Source: Candidatus Sumerlaeota bacterium
GTDB lineage: Bacteria > Sumerlaeota > Sumerlaeia > Sumerlaeales > Sumerlaeaceae
Assembly: GCA_026398535.1 (NCBI GenBank)
Contig: JAPLSQ010000121.1
Coordinates: 1-64,000 of the forward strand
Direction of reading: 5' to 3'
DNA: 64,000 nucleotides
The notes under the pieces were generated by a model. That model was not told where the DNA came from and did not search any database. It saw only the letters and a list, made by a program, of their open reading frames with translations. Both the position numbers and the translations under genes were made by a program. The stretch's first letter is position 1. Every line of letters starts with the position of its first letter. Of this stretch, positions 35,165 through 46,600 are shown piece by piece.

Positions 35165-36711
35165 TTGAAACTCCCTTTGAGCTCATAGATTGGGGTTGCC
35201 GGATCGCCCGGGCGTTCAAAAACAAGTATAAGCGTCGCGCTCGTCGCGCGAGTCAGCATTTCCGCTGCCGGTGCGTTGAAATAAACCGGTTGCCCGGCTG
35301 CCGCCTTTCTTGCCGCATCAACAGCGTCAGCGGGTGACTTCACGGGCATCACTTTTCCCGGGAAAAGATACTCCTGCCATAAAAAGAACGAACCGGAAGG
35401 CGCGACCGCCAATATCCCGCGCGGATCAAGCATGCCGGCCATCATTTCCCCGAATTGGTTGTAAACATGCGCTTCATCACGTGAATTCCACACGACAGGA
35501 ATGCGAATCGCCACTCCAAACACAAATAAACCGGCAATAAAATATGCCGCCACCGGACCGGATACACACCGCAGTGTTGATAGCACAGAAGTATGCGCTT
35601 GACCTGCCATTGATGACCGCCGTCTGAAAACAAGACGCCCGCGAGCCAGAGCTTCGCGCGCGAATCTGGCGCCAAGCAGCGCCCACAACAGCGCGGCCGC
35701 ATGGTAACGCTCGGGATTCGATGTTTCATAGATGAGGGGAAATCCCAAGGCCGCGCATGATAAAATGAGCCACAACCAATGAATGAACTTGCGCAGATAA
35801 CAGGCGCGCAATGCGAGAAATGCCAGAAGCAGCGCGCATAATGGTAAAAAGACTCTCCCGGGCAACTTGAAGAATCCGCCCCGCCCGAATCCGCGGACAT
35901 ATTCGCGCAACGCCTCCATCGGACCATTCTTCTGGCTGTAGTGGGCAATATAATCGCCCGCCGCCACGCTCCCGCCCGGGAAAATGCGGATGATCGCGAG
36001 AGTCGTGCATACCATGAAGATAAACAGGGCAACTATTGCCATTTTATGATCTTTGCTGAGTTTCCCGGATTTAAATGTTGCCGCCGCAAGCCCAATCGAC
36101 CACAACCACGGTTCCGCCGTATGCAGAAGGCTTTCCGCAAAAAATACGCCCGCTATCCAATATGCGGCACGGCGCGGCGAGGCGCGGAATCCGATCAGCC
36201 ATGCCACACCGGCAACGTAGAACGGCTCGAGCGCGAGATGGTCATTCCATGAATCAATCATGAATTCCCCGCCCGCTGTCATCATGTAACCCATGATCGC
36301 AAGCGCGGGCCATGCCATGAACCGGCTGCCAAACAAGCTGCGCCGCATGCGGACCATAACAAGGAACGCTGCCGCCAGGGCGCCCAGTTCCATCGCGGCG
36401 CTGCACCGGCGCAGATCAGGTTCGACAACCGACATGCCGCGCACAATCCAGTATTCAATATAATACTGGACGGGTCTGTGCTGTTTGAAAAGCTCATCAA
36501 TCCGGTGATGGCGGAATCGCGCGAGTTGAAGCCATGTGTCATAATCCACGTTCTGCTGGGGAAAAGACATCCGCCATCCCGGCACGACAATGAATGCAAG
36601 CATTACGACACAGAAGACACGCTCCCACGGCGCATGCCGAAGACAGGCTGGACGTCCCGCCGCACACGCCAGCGCCAGCGCAAATCCGATGAATAACAAT
36701 AGCAGGCTCAT
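35161..36711 (-). CDS. Polytopic membrane protein, GT-C-like layout
   Basis: A 516-residue protein with ten or more hydrophobic segments and no recognised family. The first extracellular loop carries acidic residues and tryptophan (PQQNVDYDTWLQLARFRHHRIDELF), and the last 100 residues are soluble. This layout recalls GT-C glycosyltransferases that use lipid-linked sugars, but I cannot confirm that. It is first in a three-gene operon with two secreted glycosidases (four-base overlap, then a three-base gap), so a role in making or presenting a surface glycan is a reasonable inference. Confidence 0.6.
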   Translation of the reverse strand: MSLLLLFIGFALALACAAGRPACLRHAPWERVFCVVMLAFIVVPGWRMSFPQQNVDYDTWLQLARFRHHRIDELFKQHRPVQYYIEYWIVRGMSVVEPDLRRCSAAMELGALAAAFLVMVRMRRSLFGSRFMAWPALAIMGYMMTAGGEFMIDSWNDHLALEPFYVAGVAWLIGFRASPRRAAYWIAGVFFAESLLHTAEPWLWSIGLAAATFKSGKLSKDHKMAIVALFIFMVCTTLAIIRIFPGGSVAAGDYIAHYSQKNGPMEALREYVRGFGRGGFFKLPGRVFLPLCALLLAFLALRACYLRKFIHWLWLILSCAALGFPLIYETSNPERYHAAALLWALLGARFAREALARGRLVFRRRSSMAGQAHTSVLSTLRCVSGPVAAYFIAGLFVFGVAIRIPVVWNSRDEAHVYNQFGEMMAGMLDPRGILAVAPSGSFFLWQEYLFPGKVMPVKSPADAVDAARKAAAGQPVYFNAPAAEMLTRATSATLILVFERPGDPATPIYELKGSFK

Positions 36712-36814
36712 GGCGCGTTGTGAAAGCTCATCTCTTCATATGCGAAAGCACTATATTCCCGGCCAACGCATTCACAAGCGCTTTCGATGGATCAATCAGC
36801 CCGGCCCATGGATT

Positions 36815-37837
36815 CTATGCATAATCCGCCGCAAGCCGCAGACTAAACGAAAAATCCGATCCCTTATCAAGGACACTGCTCGCGTTCACCTGACCGCCAA
36901 AAATCTGGACGATATGTTTCACGATGGCCAATCCCAGACCGCTTCCCCGAACGCGCCCCGTGATGGCGCCTTTTGTGCGGTAAAATCGCTCAAACACGCG
37001 GGGCATTTCCTCGGGCTCGATCCCAGGCCCCTCGTCGCTCACATGAATCCGGATTTCTCCTTCCGCCAGTTCATGCCACAGCCTGACCCTTCCCCCTGAA
37101 AAGCTGTATTTAATGGCATTGTCCAGCAGATTCACAAGCACGCGTTCTAGATGCTCTGAATTGGCCAGGACGCGCAATCCCCCTGGCGGAGGATCGATAT
37201 CCACGATCAGATTCTTCAGGCGGGCCAGCGGCGCCGTGGCATCGATCGCGCCCTCAATCTCGTCCCTGAGGACGATGGGCGTGATCTCAATATTGGTGTT
37301 TGGATTCTCAAGACGCGACAGGCTCAGCAAATCCAGCATCAGGTTGTGCAAACGTTCCGTATGCTCAAAAATAATGGGCAGAAATTCCTGAACCCGCTCA
37401 ATCGTCTGAAATCGCGGATCGAGCAGCGTCTCGACATACCCTTTGACCGCTGTGAGAGGCGTGCGCAATTCATGGGATACGTTGGCGATAAAATCCTTTC
37501 GCATCTGTTCCACCCGGCGCGCTTCCGTTTCATCGTGAAGAAACAAGAGAGTCCAGTCATCGCGATCCTGCACGGGCGAAATCAGCATGCATCGCGCCCC
37601 CTGGCTGTCGAGCGAACAGGTGATCTGGCTTCGGGTTTCAAGGCTCCTGTTGATCAGATCGTCAAGCAGAACTTCATCGCCTGTAAGGCTCTGCAGGTCT
37701 CCAAGGGATGTCGTTTCACCGAAATTGCTCGACCACAGAGTGTTGGGAATCATCCGTTTGGTGCGGACATCATAAAGGCAGGCCGGCTGGGGGATGGCCT
37801 CGATAAGTCCATGTACGGTCTGTATAGTTCGGTTCAT
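36815..37837 (-). CDS. Sensor histidine kinase, PhoR-like, without membrane segment
   Basis: A 340-residue histidine kinase. A short PAS-like region (about 8-105) is followed by HisKA with the phosphorylated H122 in FIANVSHELRTPLTAVKGY, then the ATPase domain with NLLDNAIKYS, DEGPGIEPEE and GSGLGLAIVKHIVQIFGG. The kinase core is closest to PhoR. Unlike PhoR it has no transmembrane helix, so it probably senses a cytoplasmic signal or a partner protein. I take the ATG at 37837; an upstream TTG would overlap the response regulator gene that precedes it. Confidence 0.88.
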   Translation of the reverse strand: MNRTIQTVHGLIEAIPQPACLYDVRTKRMIPNTLWSSNFGETTSLGDLQSLTGDEVLLDDLINRSLETRSQITCSLDSQGARCMLISPVQDRDDWTLLFLHDETEARRVEQMRKDFIANVSHELRTPLTAVKGYVETLLDPRFQTIERVQEFLPIIFEHTERLHNLMLDLLSLSRLENPNTNIEITPIVLRDEIEGAIDATAPLARLKNLIVDIDPPPGGLRVLANSEHLERVLVNLLDNAIKYSFSGGRVRLWHELAEGEIRIHVSDEGPGIEPEEMPRVFERFYRTKGAITGRVRGSGLGLAIVKHIVQIFGGQVNASSVLDKGSDFSFSLRLAADYA

Positions 37838-37859
37838 TGGGATATTACATCTTCCCGGC

Positions 37860-38573
37860 TCAACAGCCGGGTGTGTCGGTGGGCGGTTCCTCAAGCCAGC
37901 GATATCCCACGCCCCTTACCGTTTCGATATACCTGGCGGCCTTGCCAAGTTTCCGGCGCAGGCGCTTAATATGTGTGTCGATGGTCCTTTCAGTCACATT
38001 GGGCATGTAACCCCAGGCGTTTTCCAGTATCTGGCTGCGGGACAGCACCCTTCCCCGAAGGCGCATCAACTCCGTCATCAGCCGCATCTCCGTGGCGGAT
38101 ATGTCAATCGGGCGGCCCGCCACAGTCACGTTGAACCGGGCTTCGTCAACTTCGAGCTGGCCAAAGACAACCGGACTGCCCATCCCCCGGTCCGGCTGGC
38201 GCGACTGGATCAACTTGTCCGCCCGCAACATCAATTCCCTCGGCGAAAACGGCTTGGTCACATAATCATCCGCGCCGCTCTCCAATCCCATGATGCGGTC
38301 GCCCTCTTCGGCGCGCGCCGTCAGCAGAATCACGGGCAGGCTCCGCGTTTGGGCGGAGGATCGCAACCGCTTCAGTATTTCAATTCCATCAAGATCCGGC
38401 AACATGATATCAAGGATAATTAGCGATGGTTTGTGCTGCTCGACCAGTCGAAATACCGGCAGGCCCTCCCCCGTGATAACGGCCTCATAGCCATGTTCTC
38501 TCAAATGAAGCGCAACCAGTTCCGCGATTGCCCGTTCATCTTCAACAACAAGAACAGTCTGATTCCGTGCCAT
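37860..38573 (-). CDS. PhoB/OmpR-family response regulator
   Basis: A 237-residue two-domain regulator. The receiver domain has the acidic pair E11/D12, the phosphoacceptor D55 (LIILDIMLPD), and TARA and TKPFSP for the switch Thr/Lys. The C-terminal winged helix is of the OmpR/PhoB type (RVLSRSQILENAWG, RTIDTHIKRLRRKLG, VRGVGYRW). It is partnered by the histidine kinase just downstream. ATG at 38573 is preferred because the receiver domain begins there; the frame is open 23 codons further. Target genes cannot be told. Confidence 0.93.
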   Translation of the reverse strand: MARNQTVLVVEDERAIAELVALHLREHGYEAVITGEGLPVFRLVEQHKPSLIILDIMLPDLDGIEILKRLRSSAQTRSLPVILLTARAEEGDRIMGLESGADDYVTKPFSPRELMLRADKLIQSRQPDRGMGSPVVFGQLEVDEARFNVTVAGRPIDISATEMRLMTELMRLRGRVLSRSQILENAWGYMPNVTERTIDTHIKRLRRKLGKAARYIETVRGVGYRWLEEPPTDTPGC

Positions 38574-38673
38574 TGAATATCTCTGGATGGTTTGTTCAGT
38601 GAACTGCTTTGACATCACACGACATTTCATGGTGATGATCATTGTGTGACAATATCATGGAAAATAAACGACC

Positions 38674-39441
38674 TTACGGCAGTATTTTCCAGATGAATTC
38701 CAACAGGCAATTGCCATGGAAACGTCCCCGGGTGGCAAGCAACCGCCATCTGACAATTGCTTCGAGCAGAAGCAGGGGTGCGATTGCTGTCCAAAAAGAG
38801 CCTGGAAGGCCAAGCAGGCGCTCGGGAACATAATGCGCGGCAGAGTCGGGCGTGACAAATGCCCCTATCGCGGCAACCACAAATCCAAAGAAAATGAAAT
38901 AGACGGCAACCAAGGCTTCAAACGCGCAACTCCAAAGGGTTGCAGCACCCGGATCGATGCCCCAGCGTTCAGCCAGCGCAACCTGGGCGCCGTTCGGAAG
39001 AAGGCCTATCAGGGGATATAACAACCGCAGACGCCGCACGCGCGAAACAAACCGGGCATAATCAGCCTGGTTGAGCTGGCGCGACATTTCAGCCTTGCGG
39101 CTGTAACTTATCACGCGGCGATGAATTTCACCCTCCCGCCACGGAGCCAAATGATACTCGATTGAGCTGCCATGGGGCTGAATGCGGATAATCTCCCAAA
39201 AATGACCGCCATACTCTATTGCCGTCGGCATCCGCCCCACAGTGTTCTCACTTGGATGCTCTGGCACGGGAATCCAGTCTGCTTTTTCACGGCGTGTCCG
39301 CACAACAATTTTAGGCCGCGTATCCCCCGGATAGATCATGACCAGATCACCGGGAATGGAATAGTCGATATGATCAGGCAATGGCTCAAACCTGTCTGTT
39401 GAATCGCGGAGCGGATCATATCGGTCGGCGTTTTCTGTCAT
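38674..39441 (-). CDS. Uncharacterised membrane protein
   Basis: A 255-residue protein I do not recognise. Residues 1-130 are soluble and include a PGDLVMIYPGDTRPKIVV stretch and mixed charged segments. Two to three hydrophobic segments follow (about 143-165, 166-195 with FEALVAVYFIFFGFVVAAIGAFV, and 212-232). It ends in a short basic tail. ATG at 39441 is chosen; the frame opens with a TTG at 39456. It lies alone between the two-component pair and the rlpA promoter region. Confidence 0.6.
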   Translation of the reverse strand: MTENADRYDPLRDSTDRFEPLPDHIDYSIPGDLVMIYPGDTRPKIVVRTRREKADWIPVPEHPSENTVGRMPTAIEYGGHFWEIIRIQPHGSSIEYHLAPWREGEIHRRVISYSRKAEMSRQLNQADYARFVSRVRRLRLLYPLIGLLPNGAQVALAERWGIDPGAATLWSCAFEALVAVYFIFFGFVVAAIGAFVTPDSAAHYVPERLLGLPGSFWTAIAPLLLLEAIVRWRLLATRGRFHGNCLLEFIWKILP

Positions 39442-39490
39442 CACTCGTCTATTCAATCCACCGGGAAATGCGGGGCAAGTGGGATTTTAT

Positions 39491-39518
39491 CTGACATACC
39501 GCTCACCGCCACTATATT
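39491..39518 (+). promoter_or_regulatory. Sigma-70-like promoter before the RlpA gene
   Basis: CTGACA at 39491-39496 and TATATT at 39513-39518 are separated by 16 bases. Each matches the consensus at five of six positions. Transcription would begin near 39525 and leave a leader of about 130 bases before the RlpA start, in which I see no clear structure. Confidence 0.45.
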
Positions 39519-39654
39519 ATAGTTGCTAACAAAGATGAAGCTTTTTTTGAATCATGAGTTCGAACTGGTGTAGCAATGCGAGTCTTTAGTCGAAGCAGTC
39601 CATGTTGATGGAAATTCAAATTTGCCACCAAAAGGACATAAGAAGACACTGAAC

Positions 39655-40677
39655 ATGATGAGGCCATCATCACGCGAACGCCCAACAGCTTCGATAAGCC
39701 GCACGGCGGGACGCGCGTCATGGATGACGGTGTGCGCCTTCAGCCTTTGCGGTTACATGGCGGCGGGGGCAGCCGCTATTTATGCTCAATCCGCAACGAC
39801 AAGCAAGAGCGGCAACAAACAGCAAAACTCTTCCAAAGCCTCCGGATATAACTATTACACAACCGATGGCAGTGACGCCGCGACACCCAAAAAGCCACAG
39901 CAAACCGCAATCGCAACAAAACCAGCTTCGCGGAAAGCCCCTGTCAATAATGGCGGCAGTGCCGCTGCCGGCTCCGCTTACCCGCATCAGGCATATTCCC
40001 AACAATCAGCAACCCGCCAACCTTCCGTAACCGTTCCCCGGCAGACACGTTACACGGCTCAATATAACATGGCTCCGTTTGATCCCTCATCAGGGTATCA
40101 AGCCAACACGGAGCCAGCCGTCCAGTCCGGATGGTTTGCGCGCTCCTCCCCCCAAAGTCAGAATCAGGCCTATGCGTATCAACCGCGTTCAACCGGCCAT
40201 TCCGCTCAACAATACGCGCCGGGATGGGACGCGAATTATGGCGGAATGACTGGTCAAGAGCCTCAGCAGCGGAGATCATCCCTGTTTTCCGGCATCTCCA
40301 ATCTGTTTCATCGATCGGCAACGGAACAACAGGACACTCAGATGATGTCCAAGACAACGCGATACACCGGGCTGACCATGATGGGTATGGCTTCATGGTA
40401 TGGATCTGACTTTCATGGCGGACCCACGGCCAGCGGCGAGCGCTATGACATGTATTCCATGACCGCCGCCCATCCTTCCCTGCCTTTCAACACACTTGTA
40501 AAAGTGACGAATCTCGTCAACGGCAGCGAGTGCGTTGTGCGCATCAATAACCGCGGCCCCTACTTCAGGGATAGGATCATCGACTTGTCAAAAAGCGCGG
40601 CAAATCAGCTCGACATGATAGGCAACGGCATCGCCAATGTCCACATGCAGGTGCTCGGTATGGTGTCCGGCGAATAG
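39655..40677 (+). CDS. RlpA-family septal ring lytic transglycosylase
   Basis: A 340-residue secreted protein. After an N-terminal region with a signal-like hydrophobic segment (about 22-45, ending at IYAQS) comes a long low-complexity linker rich in Gln, Ser, Tyr and Pro (about 46-230). The C-terminal double-psi beta barrel (about 240-340) has the RlpA signature GMASWYGSDFHGGPTASGERYD and RINNRGPYFRDRIIDLS. RlpA proteins cleave peptide-free glycan strands at division septa. No SPOR domain is present, so septal targeting would need another element. The ATG at 39655 is preferred over an upstream TTG. Confidence 0.88.
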   Translation: MMRPSSRERPTASISRTAGRASWMTVCAFSLCGYMAAGAAAIYAQSATTSKSGNKQQNSSKASGYNYYTTDGSDAATPKKPQQTAIATKPASRKAPVNNGGSAAAGSAYPHQAYSQQSATRQPSVTVPRQTRYTAQYNMAPFDPSSGYQANTEPAVQSGWFARSSPQSQNQAYAYQPRSTGHSAQQYAPGWDANYGGMTGQEPQQRRSSLFSGISNLFHRSATEQQDTQMMSKTTRYTGLTMMGMASWYGSDFHGGPTASGERYDMYSMTAAHPSLPFNTLVKVTNLVNGSECVVRINNRGPYFRDRIIDLSKSAANQLDMIGNGIANVHMQVLGMVSGE

Positions 40678-40694
40678 TTCAATTCCTTTCGCCG

Positions 40695-43600
40695 TCAGTC
40701 AGCGATCAGTTCATAGACCCTCAACTCAAGGTGATCCATCAGCACGTTCCCGCGTTCGAGATCCTTGAATGTCCCGCCGCTCAAGGTGTCGATCACATCA
40801 ATGCCGAATCTCAACGCCCTGTCGCGGCCTCCCGCAAATAAAGCGCTGCCTGGTCCGGGGAGCGCGTTGATCAACGGCATCTTGTCGGCAATCGTGGTTC
40901 CCGGCACATCCGGACGGATATCCATGCTCATGGGCGTATGTATGATCATCGTGTACCATCCGCCGTTCTCACCCGGAGTGATCTGATCGGGATTCAGGCA
41001 TCCGATGCCGGGCAGAAGCTGTTGAGCAAGCTGATTGCTCGCCGAGCCAGCCGCCCAGGCGCCGCCTATCTCGAGCTTCTGCGACCAACTGAAGCCTATG
41101 GAACGCCCGCGCATGCGAATCTGCGACTGCTCGTTCGTCTGTCTTGTCGACGTTAGGTGCCACCTGATGCCATATTGCTTGTTTTCAATGACACGCACGA
41201 GCGAGGGGATGTCCGAATAGTCCTGCGGCGGATTGAAATCGCGCACAGCGGCGCCGATGCGGTTCGTCGGCACGCTGGCGCAATCCAGCGTGATTCCGGC
41301 GCCCCCATCCTCCGTAATCGTCGGGTAATCCGACGGGGGCGAAGTCGTGTCAAGCGTCGGGAAGTCGCCAGGTGAAACGCCGGGAATATACAGAAGCCTC
41401 TGGCTGTCTGGCGCATAATAGGTCAGAAGGTCAACGGGTGTGTATGTTTTCGAGGGGGGAACCGACAGCGGTATGAGCGCCCTGGCATACGTTCCTATGA
41501 CGCTTTCGGTCATGGCGATTGTTCCCTGGAACTGGGGTCTGTCGCCATACAGATCAAACGACCTCATGACCCCTTCATAGCCGTTGTTCATGATCGGCAC
41601 ATCAACCGGAACCATGTCTACACGGTACAACGACGGCAACATGGGGAGTTGCGAAGGCGCAAATTCCTGCGACGTCTGGTCGACGAGCGGGTTGGCGCTG
41701 TTGTTTGTGTGCAGCACTTCGAGCATGGCATTGATCGCGAACCGGCAGCCAAGCCTCAGACGCATATTCGGGATAAGGTTCTTCTGCCCCGTCGGTGTCT
41801 GCCCGGAAGCATACATGTAGAACTTGCCCCGCACAACCTTGTCTGTCCCAACGAAAGCATACGGCAACCACTCGTTGAAATTGGCCTGCCACGATCCGGC
41901 CCGGAATTTGCCCGCCTCAGATGAAATCGTCACCGTCAGGGCCCCGGGCGCCGCGATGTATCCGCCCATGCCGCCGTATCCCGCAGTGAACAGCCAGCCG
42001 TCCAGCCCTGAGGACGAAGGATCGCCCGTCGTGAAAAAATCATCCTGGGCAACGGCAAAGTTTGCCGCCGGATTGCAGGCAAACAGAATCTGATTCCCGG
42101 CCTCGTTGCCCAACGGACAACCTGCAGGCGTGCCGTATGGCAAATACTCAAGATTGCGGCTGCAACCGCCGACGCCACTCGCCGCGAAAATCAGGAAGCG
42201 CCGCCCGCGATTCTCCGGCCCAAAATAAAAGGTGGCTTCCAAGCTCTGCGCATTAAACACATGGAACTGAGATGCGATGACAATCCGGTATGGATTGCCC
42301 AATTCCTGCGCGTATACCCGCACAACATTGCTTGCGCCGGACGGAAACTGCATGCACTGCCCGAAAAGCGTTAGTGTCTGCGTGACGGCCGCGTCGCCCG
42401 ATGCCGGGGAACAGCCTTGAACAACGGGAGCGCGTGTTTTCACATCCACGGGAACCGTTGAGACCTGCTGAAATGGACCGAAGATATTATTATTGCCGCT
42501 GCTGTAGGTCGTCGTCGTAACCAGTTCACAATATCCGCCCAACCAGGTCAGTGGAAAAGGAGTCCCCGGAGCGGAGGGCAGCGGCGCCAGCATGCCGTTG
42601 ACAAGATTGCCGCTTTGCGGCGTGACCGATGACATCAGCAAATCAGTGTCAGGCATGCCGTCATTGTTCGCGTCAATCCTCAATCCCATCTGAGTGGAAA
42701 CGGTTTTTCCAGGACGCTCCCCCGCAATGCCCTGGCATATCGTCGTGGACTCGTTGGGAGAGAAATATGAGCCAACATTGTTTATTTGCGCCGTCCGCAA
42801 CAAGTTCACCATGTAAAGGGTGGTGCTTGTCTGAACTTGAGGCTGGCCGGGCGCGACAACAACGGGCGGTGTTGTGGTGATGGAATATGTCAGCGCAGGC
42901 TCGGGCTGCGTGCAGGCGGCGCCATAAAGGCAAATATTGCCGCGATTCAGATTGGCATCGGCTGTCCTTGAGATCGGTGTGGCAAGCACCGGATCGTTCC
43001 CCTCCCATCTCAAATCGAGATCAAACACCGCCGATGTCTGATAATCACCTGCCGTTCCATGATTAAAGAACTGGTGTATCTCGGGCTCAGTGCCCTCGCC
43101 TATGAGGCAGGGACGGAAGATATCATTGTCTGCCGCCAGTGCCGCCTCGCTCAGGTTGATGCCGCAAAGACCCGGCGGAACAGTGCCACTCTGCCCTCCG
43201 ACTGAGTAACCAACAAGCACGGGCTGGCTGGAGGACCCCGCAACCGACATGTATCCATAATCGAAGCGCATGAAACCCGTGTTGTTTGGCCGCTCATAAT
43301 AAGGCACAATCAATCCGCTGACCGGCTCATATTTCCACCGGTAGTCTGTGGGCCCTTCCAGCAGCCATGTGGCATTTTCGTCTGTAATCACCCCATCGTC
43401 ATAAAGCGAAGCGGAAAAGCTGTTGGACGATCCAAGCGTCTGTTGGCCGTATATTGGCACATTCATCCAGCGCACTTTGAACACGTTTACCCCCGCAAAT
43501 CCCAAGGATTGCACAGGAAACGTGGCGGATTCAACCACCCGGCTGCCTGGATAATAATCAGCCCACGCCGGCGCGATCATGGGCAGACCGCTGCGGAATT

Positions 43601-46600
43601 CACTTTCGGTTGGTGAATGGTCAACGGAACCAGCGCTGAAGGTGATGTTGCCATTGGCATTAAGATAGAAGTCGTCCCAGAAATTCTTGCATCCGCCAAG
43701 CAGGACCCCCCCGAACACAAACTCGAAACCGCCGGTGGTGTTGCTGTCGTCGCCTTTTGTATAGTAGCCGCTATCGTCGCCGCCGGCAACCTGCTCGGTG
43801 ACATCAAACGAGTGGAATTGCACCGGGCCGTTGAATTCGTCATCTACTTGCGTGCGGCCATTGGGAAGCGTTGGGAACGCGGCCGGATCGTTTCGGGCGC
43901 GGTTGAGATACATCATGAACCCGCGCGAAAGTCCGGATAATCCTGTGGGAGTGACTGACATCTGGTCCAACGGCGCCTGGTAAAAAATATGATCATAGCG
44001 GTCGGAATCACCATCACCCGTGTTGCCGCCGCTTAGCGGCGGATTCGGGGGCTTGTCCCCGCGAAGGTCAATAAAATCAGCCCGGCGATTGGCGGGACAA
44101 CAATCTGGAAATGTCAGAATCTCTCCAATCCTCGGCGAGGGATCCAAGCCAACACCCGCCGGTGTCCCGCCGGAAATCACATAGACCTGCCCCGCCTCAT
44201 CCGCGGTGAGCCCCGAAAAAACCGTGTAATCTGTCTGCATCTCAAGCTTCAATGTCTCAGTGGTCGAACCAAACATCTCCGAACCGGCGTCGCGCCTGTC
44301 CGGACCATCGCCAAGCACAAATGCCCGGTAGTTGTTCAAACCGGGAACAAGGGTTTGACCGGCTTTCAGCACATCCGCATAGCCATCAGGTACAGGGATA
44401 ACGCCGCCGCGCGCGATGAAAACATCCGCCTTGCCGGCGCCATAGGATGTGTTGGCAATGTCGATCCGCCCATCCATGTTGAAATCGCCAGCCACGGGAA
44501 CAACCGGGATGCTGTCGGTTGGGAATGGATATGCCCCTGAAAACACACCGCTCCCATTATTCAACAATATGGTCATTCTGCTGGTTGATGAATTGCAGAA
44601 CACAAGGTCGCTCCCATTCGTGTTATCAACATCGGCGGTGGTTATCCGGGTGGGGGTGGCGCCTGCGTCATAATTGACGGCCGCCACAAATGTGCCGTCG
44701 CCATTGCCCATCAGAACGGCTATAACCCCTGAATCCGTGCAAGCAACCGCAAGATCCTTCGCCCCATCAGCATTGAAGTATCCAGACACAACCCCCTGAG
44801 CTCCGTCACTCACATTGTAAGAAACAGGGGGTAAAAACGAACCATCGCCATTCCCCAGAAGAATGGATACTTTGGCTGGCAATGTGGCTTTGGTCACGGC
44901 CAGATCATAGGTTCCGTCTAAATTGAACTGACCGGTTGTGATGCCGTTGGGATTGGTCCCTACACTGTAGTTTGCCGCCGGATTGAACGTTCCGTTGCCC
45001 GCGTTGATCAGAATGGAAACATTGTTGGATGTGAAATTCGCGGTGGCGATGTCGTAATAATCGTCGGCATTGAAATGGCCAATGGTGAGGTCTTTCGGTG
45101 TTGTGCCAACACCATAATTCACGGCCGGTTGAAAAGTGCCGTCTCCGTTGTTGATCAGGATCGAAACATTGTTTGATGTGCTGTTGGCCACCGCGAGATC
45201 CGCGGAACTGTCCCCGCCGAGATTGGCCGCAACGATGCTCAGCGGCCCGCTTCCCACCGCGTATGTCACCGGCGGCGCGAACGTCCCGTTGCGCAAATTC
45301 ATCAGGACCGATACTGTCTTATCCGAGTAACTCGTGACCGCGAGGTCGGGATAATGATCGCTATTGAAATCGGCGCTCGCAATCCCCGACGCAGTCATGC
45401 CGGCATTATACGGCACGCAAGGAAGAAACGCGGGCGGGGGGATCGTTTCGGTGTCAAATCCGCCCGCCACATCCGCGAAACTGATGATCATGGAGGGGGT
45501 GGGGCCGAGGGCTGCCGGATTCGCGAATACTCCTTCGGTGTCCTGAGTGCGCGCGTCATCCGCGGACACAAAAGAACGCGCCATGGCAGCGTATAAAACA
45601 TTGTTCGGCCCCGCCGCCAGCGCCGTGATGTTGCCAAACACGCTTGATGTCCCGGAATAGTTCGTGAAACGGTTGACCTGCTTGGTCGGTCCTGAAGTGT
45701 TGCCATATGCGGTTGCATTCAGGGTGGTGAGTGTCATGATGCCATTCGTGGCCATCGAGCGGTCCTGCCAGCCAGAGGGCGCCGGTTTGTCAGTCGACGC
45801 AATTTTGACGATGTTGCCTCCCGTGAATTGGATCAGATCAACCTGCTGAAAATAGACGCTGCCATCATCATCCACCGCACATCCGGCAAGATTGGAATAA
45901 ACAGAATAAGCCACGCCAAACGCTCCGCCCACGGTAACAGGAAACAACAACGGGGTCAGGACGCCCGGCGGCATTGGGGCGGGGCTTGCCTCGTCGCTGA
46001 CAGGGAATGCCAAAATCCCGCTGCGCACAAGCACACCATTCGTCGCCAATCTCAAGCCCCCCCCTGTGTCCCAAAACGCCACATAGAGAATCTCCCCGAT
46101 CTTGTTCGTGAAAGGCGAGTAGCTCCCATTAACATTCGCGAAGGATGTCAAATCGGCAACCGGATTGACCGCAAGACCCGTGACAACAATCTGGTCATCG
46201 CTCATCAGCGTGCCAAAGGCGTTGAGCACGGTCGGAAGATTGATGACGAAAACATTCTCCGGCGGCAGGGCGCCGCTCAACGTGCTGGACGTGGACACAT
46301 AGACATTGCCATACGAATCGCCGCTGTAGAAGATGTTCTCCTTGAAACCATTGGCAACCGTGTGTTCCGAGACAGCGCACCGTGTGAGCATCCAGCCCAT
46401 GGCCGGTTGCGGAACCTTCAGCGAAAAATCGTCCACCTTGCCGCCATGGTCAGCCGTCAGATCCTCGCGCCCGTCCCAGTCGCCAAGCATCAGCAACTCC
46501 TCAAACTGTGAGCCTTGCCCGCCTATCGTGGTCAGCACACCGGCCGAAAACGGAGCCCGATAATTCATAGTGAGCGGCATATTGGCTGCAGGCGACTGTG

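Noticed and set aside
38574-38672. Pho box upstream of the PhoB-like gene
   Set aside because: GTCACACAATGATCATCACC and nearby GTGATGTC look roughly symmetrical, but they do not match CTGTCAT direct repeats at the right spacing.
44400-45420. CRISPR-like regular repeats
   Set aside because: The period is about 145-150 bases, units are degenerate and encode FG-GAP/VCBS protein repeats in frame.
45828-46511. 227-codon ORF opposite the giant repeat protein
   Set aside because: Low-complexity, Arg/His-rich composition typical of antisense reading of GC-rich DNA; no start signal.
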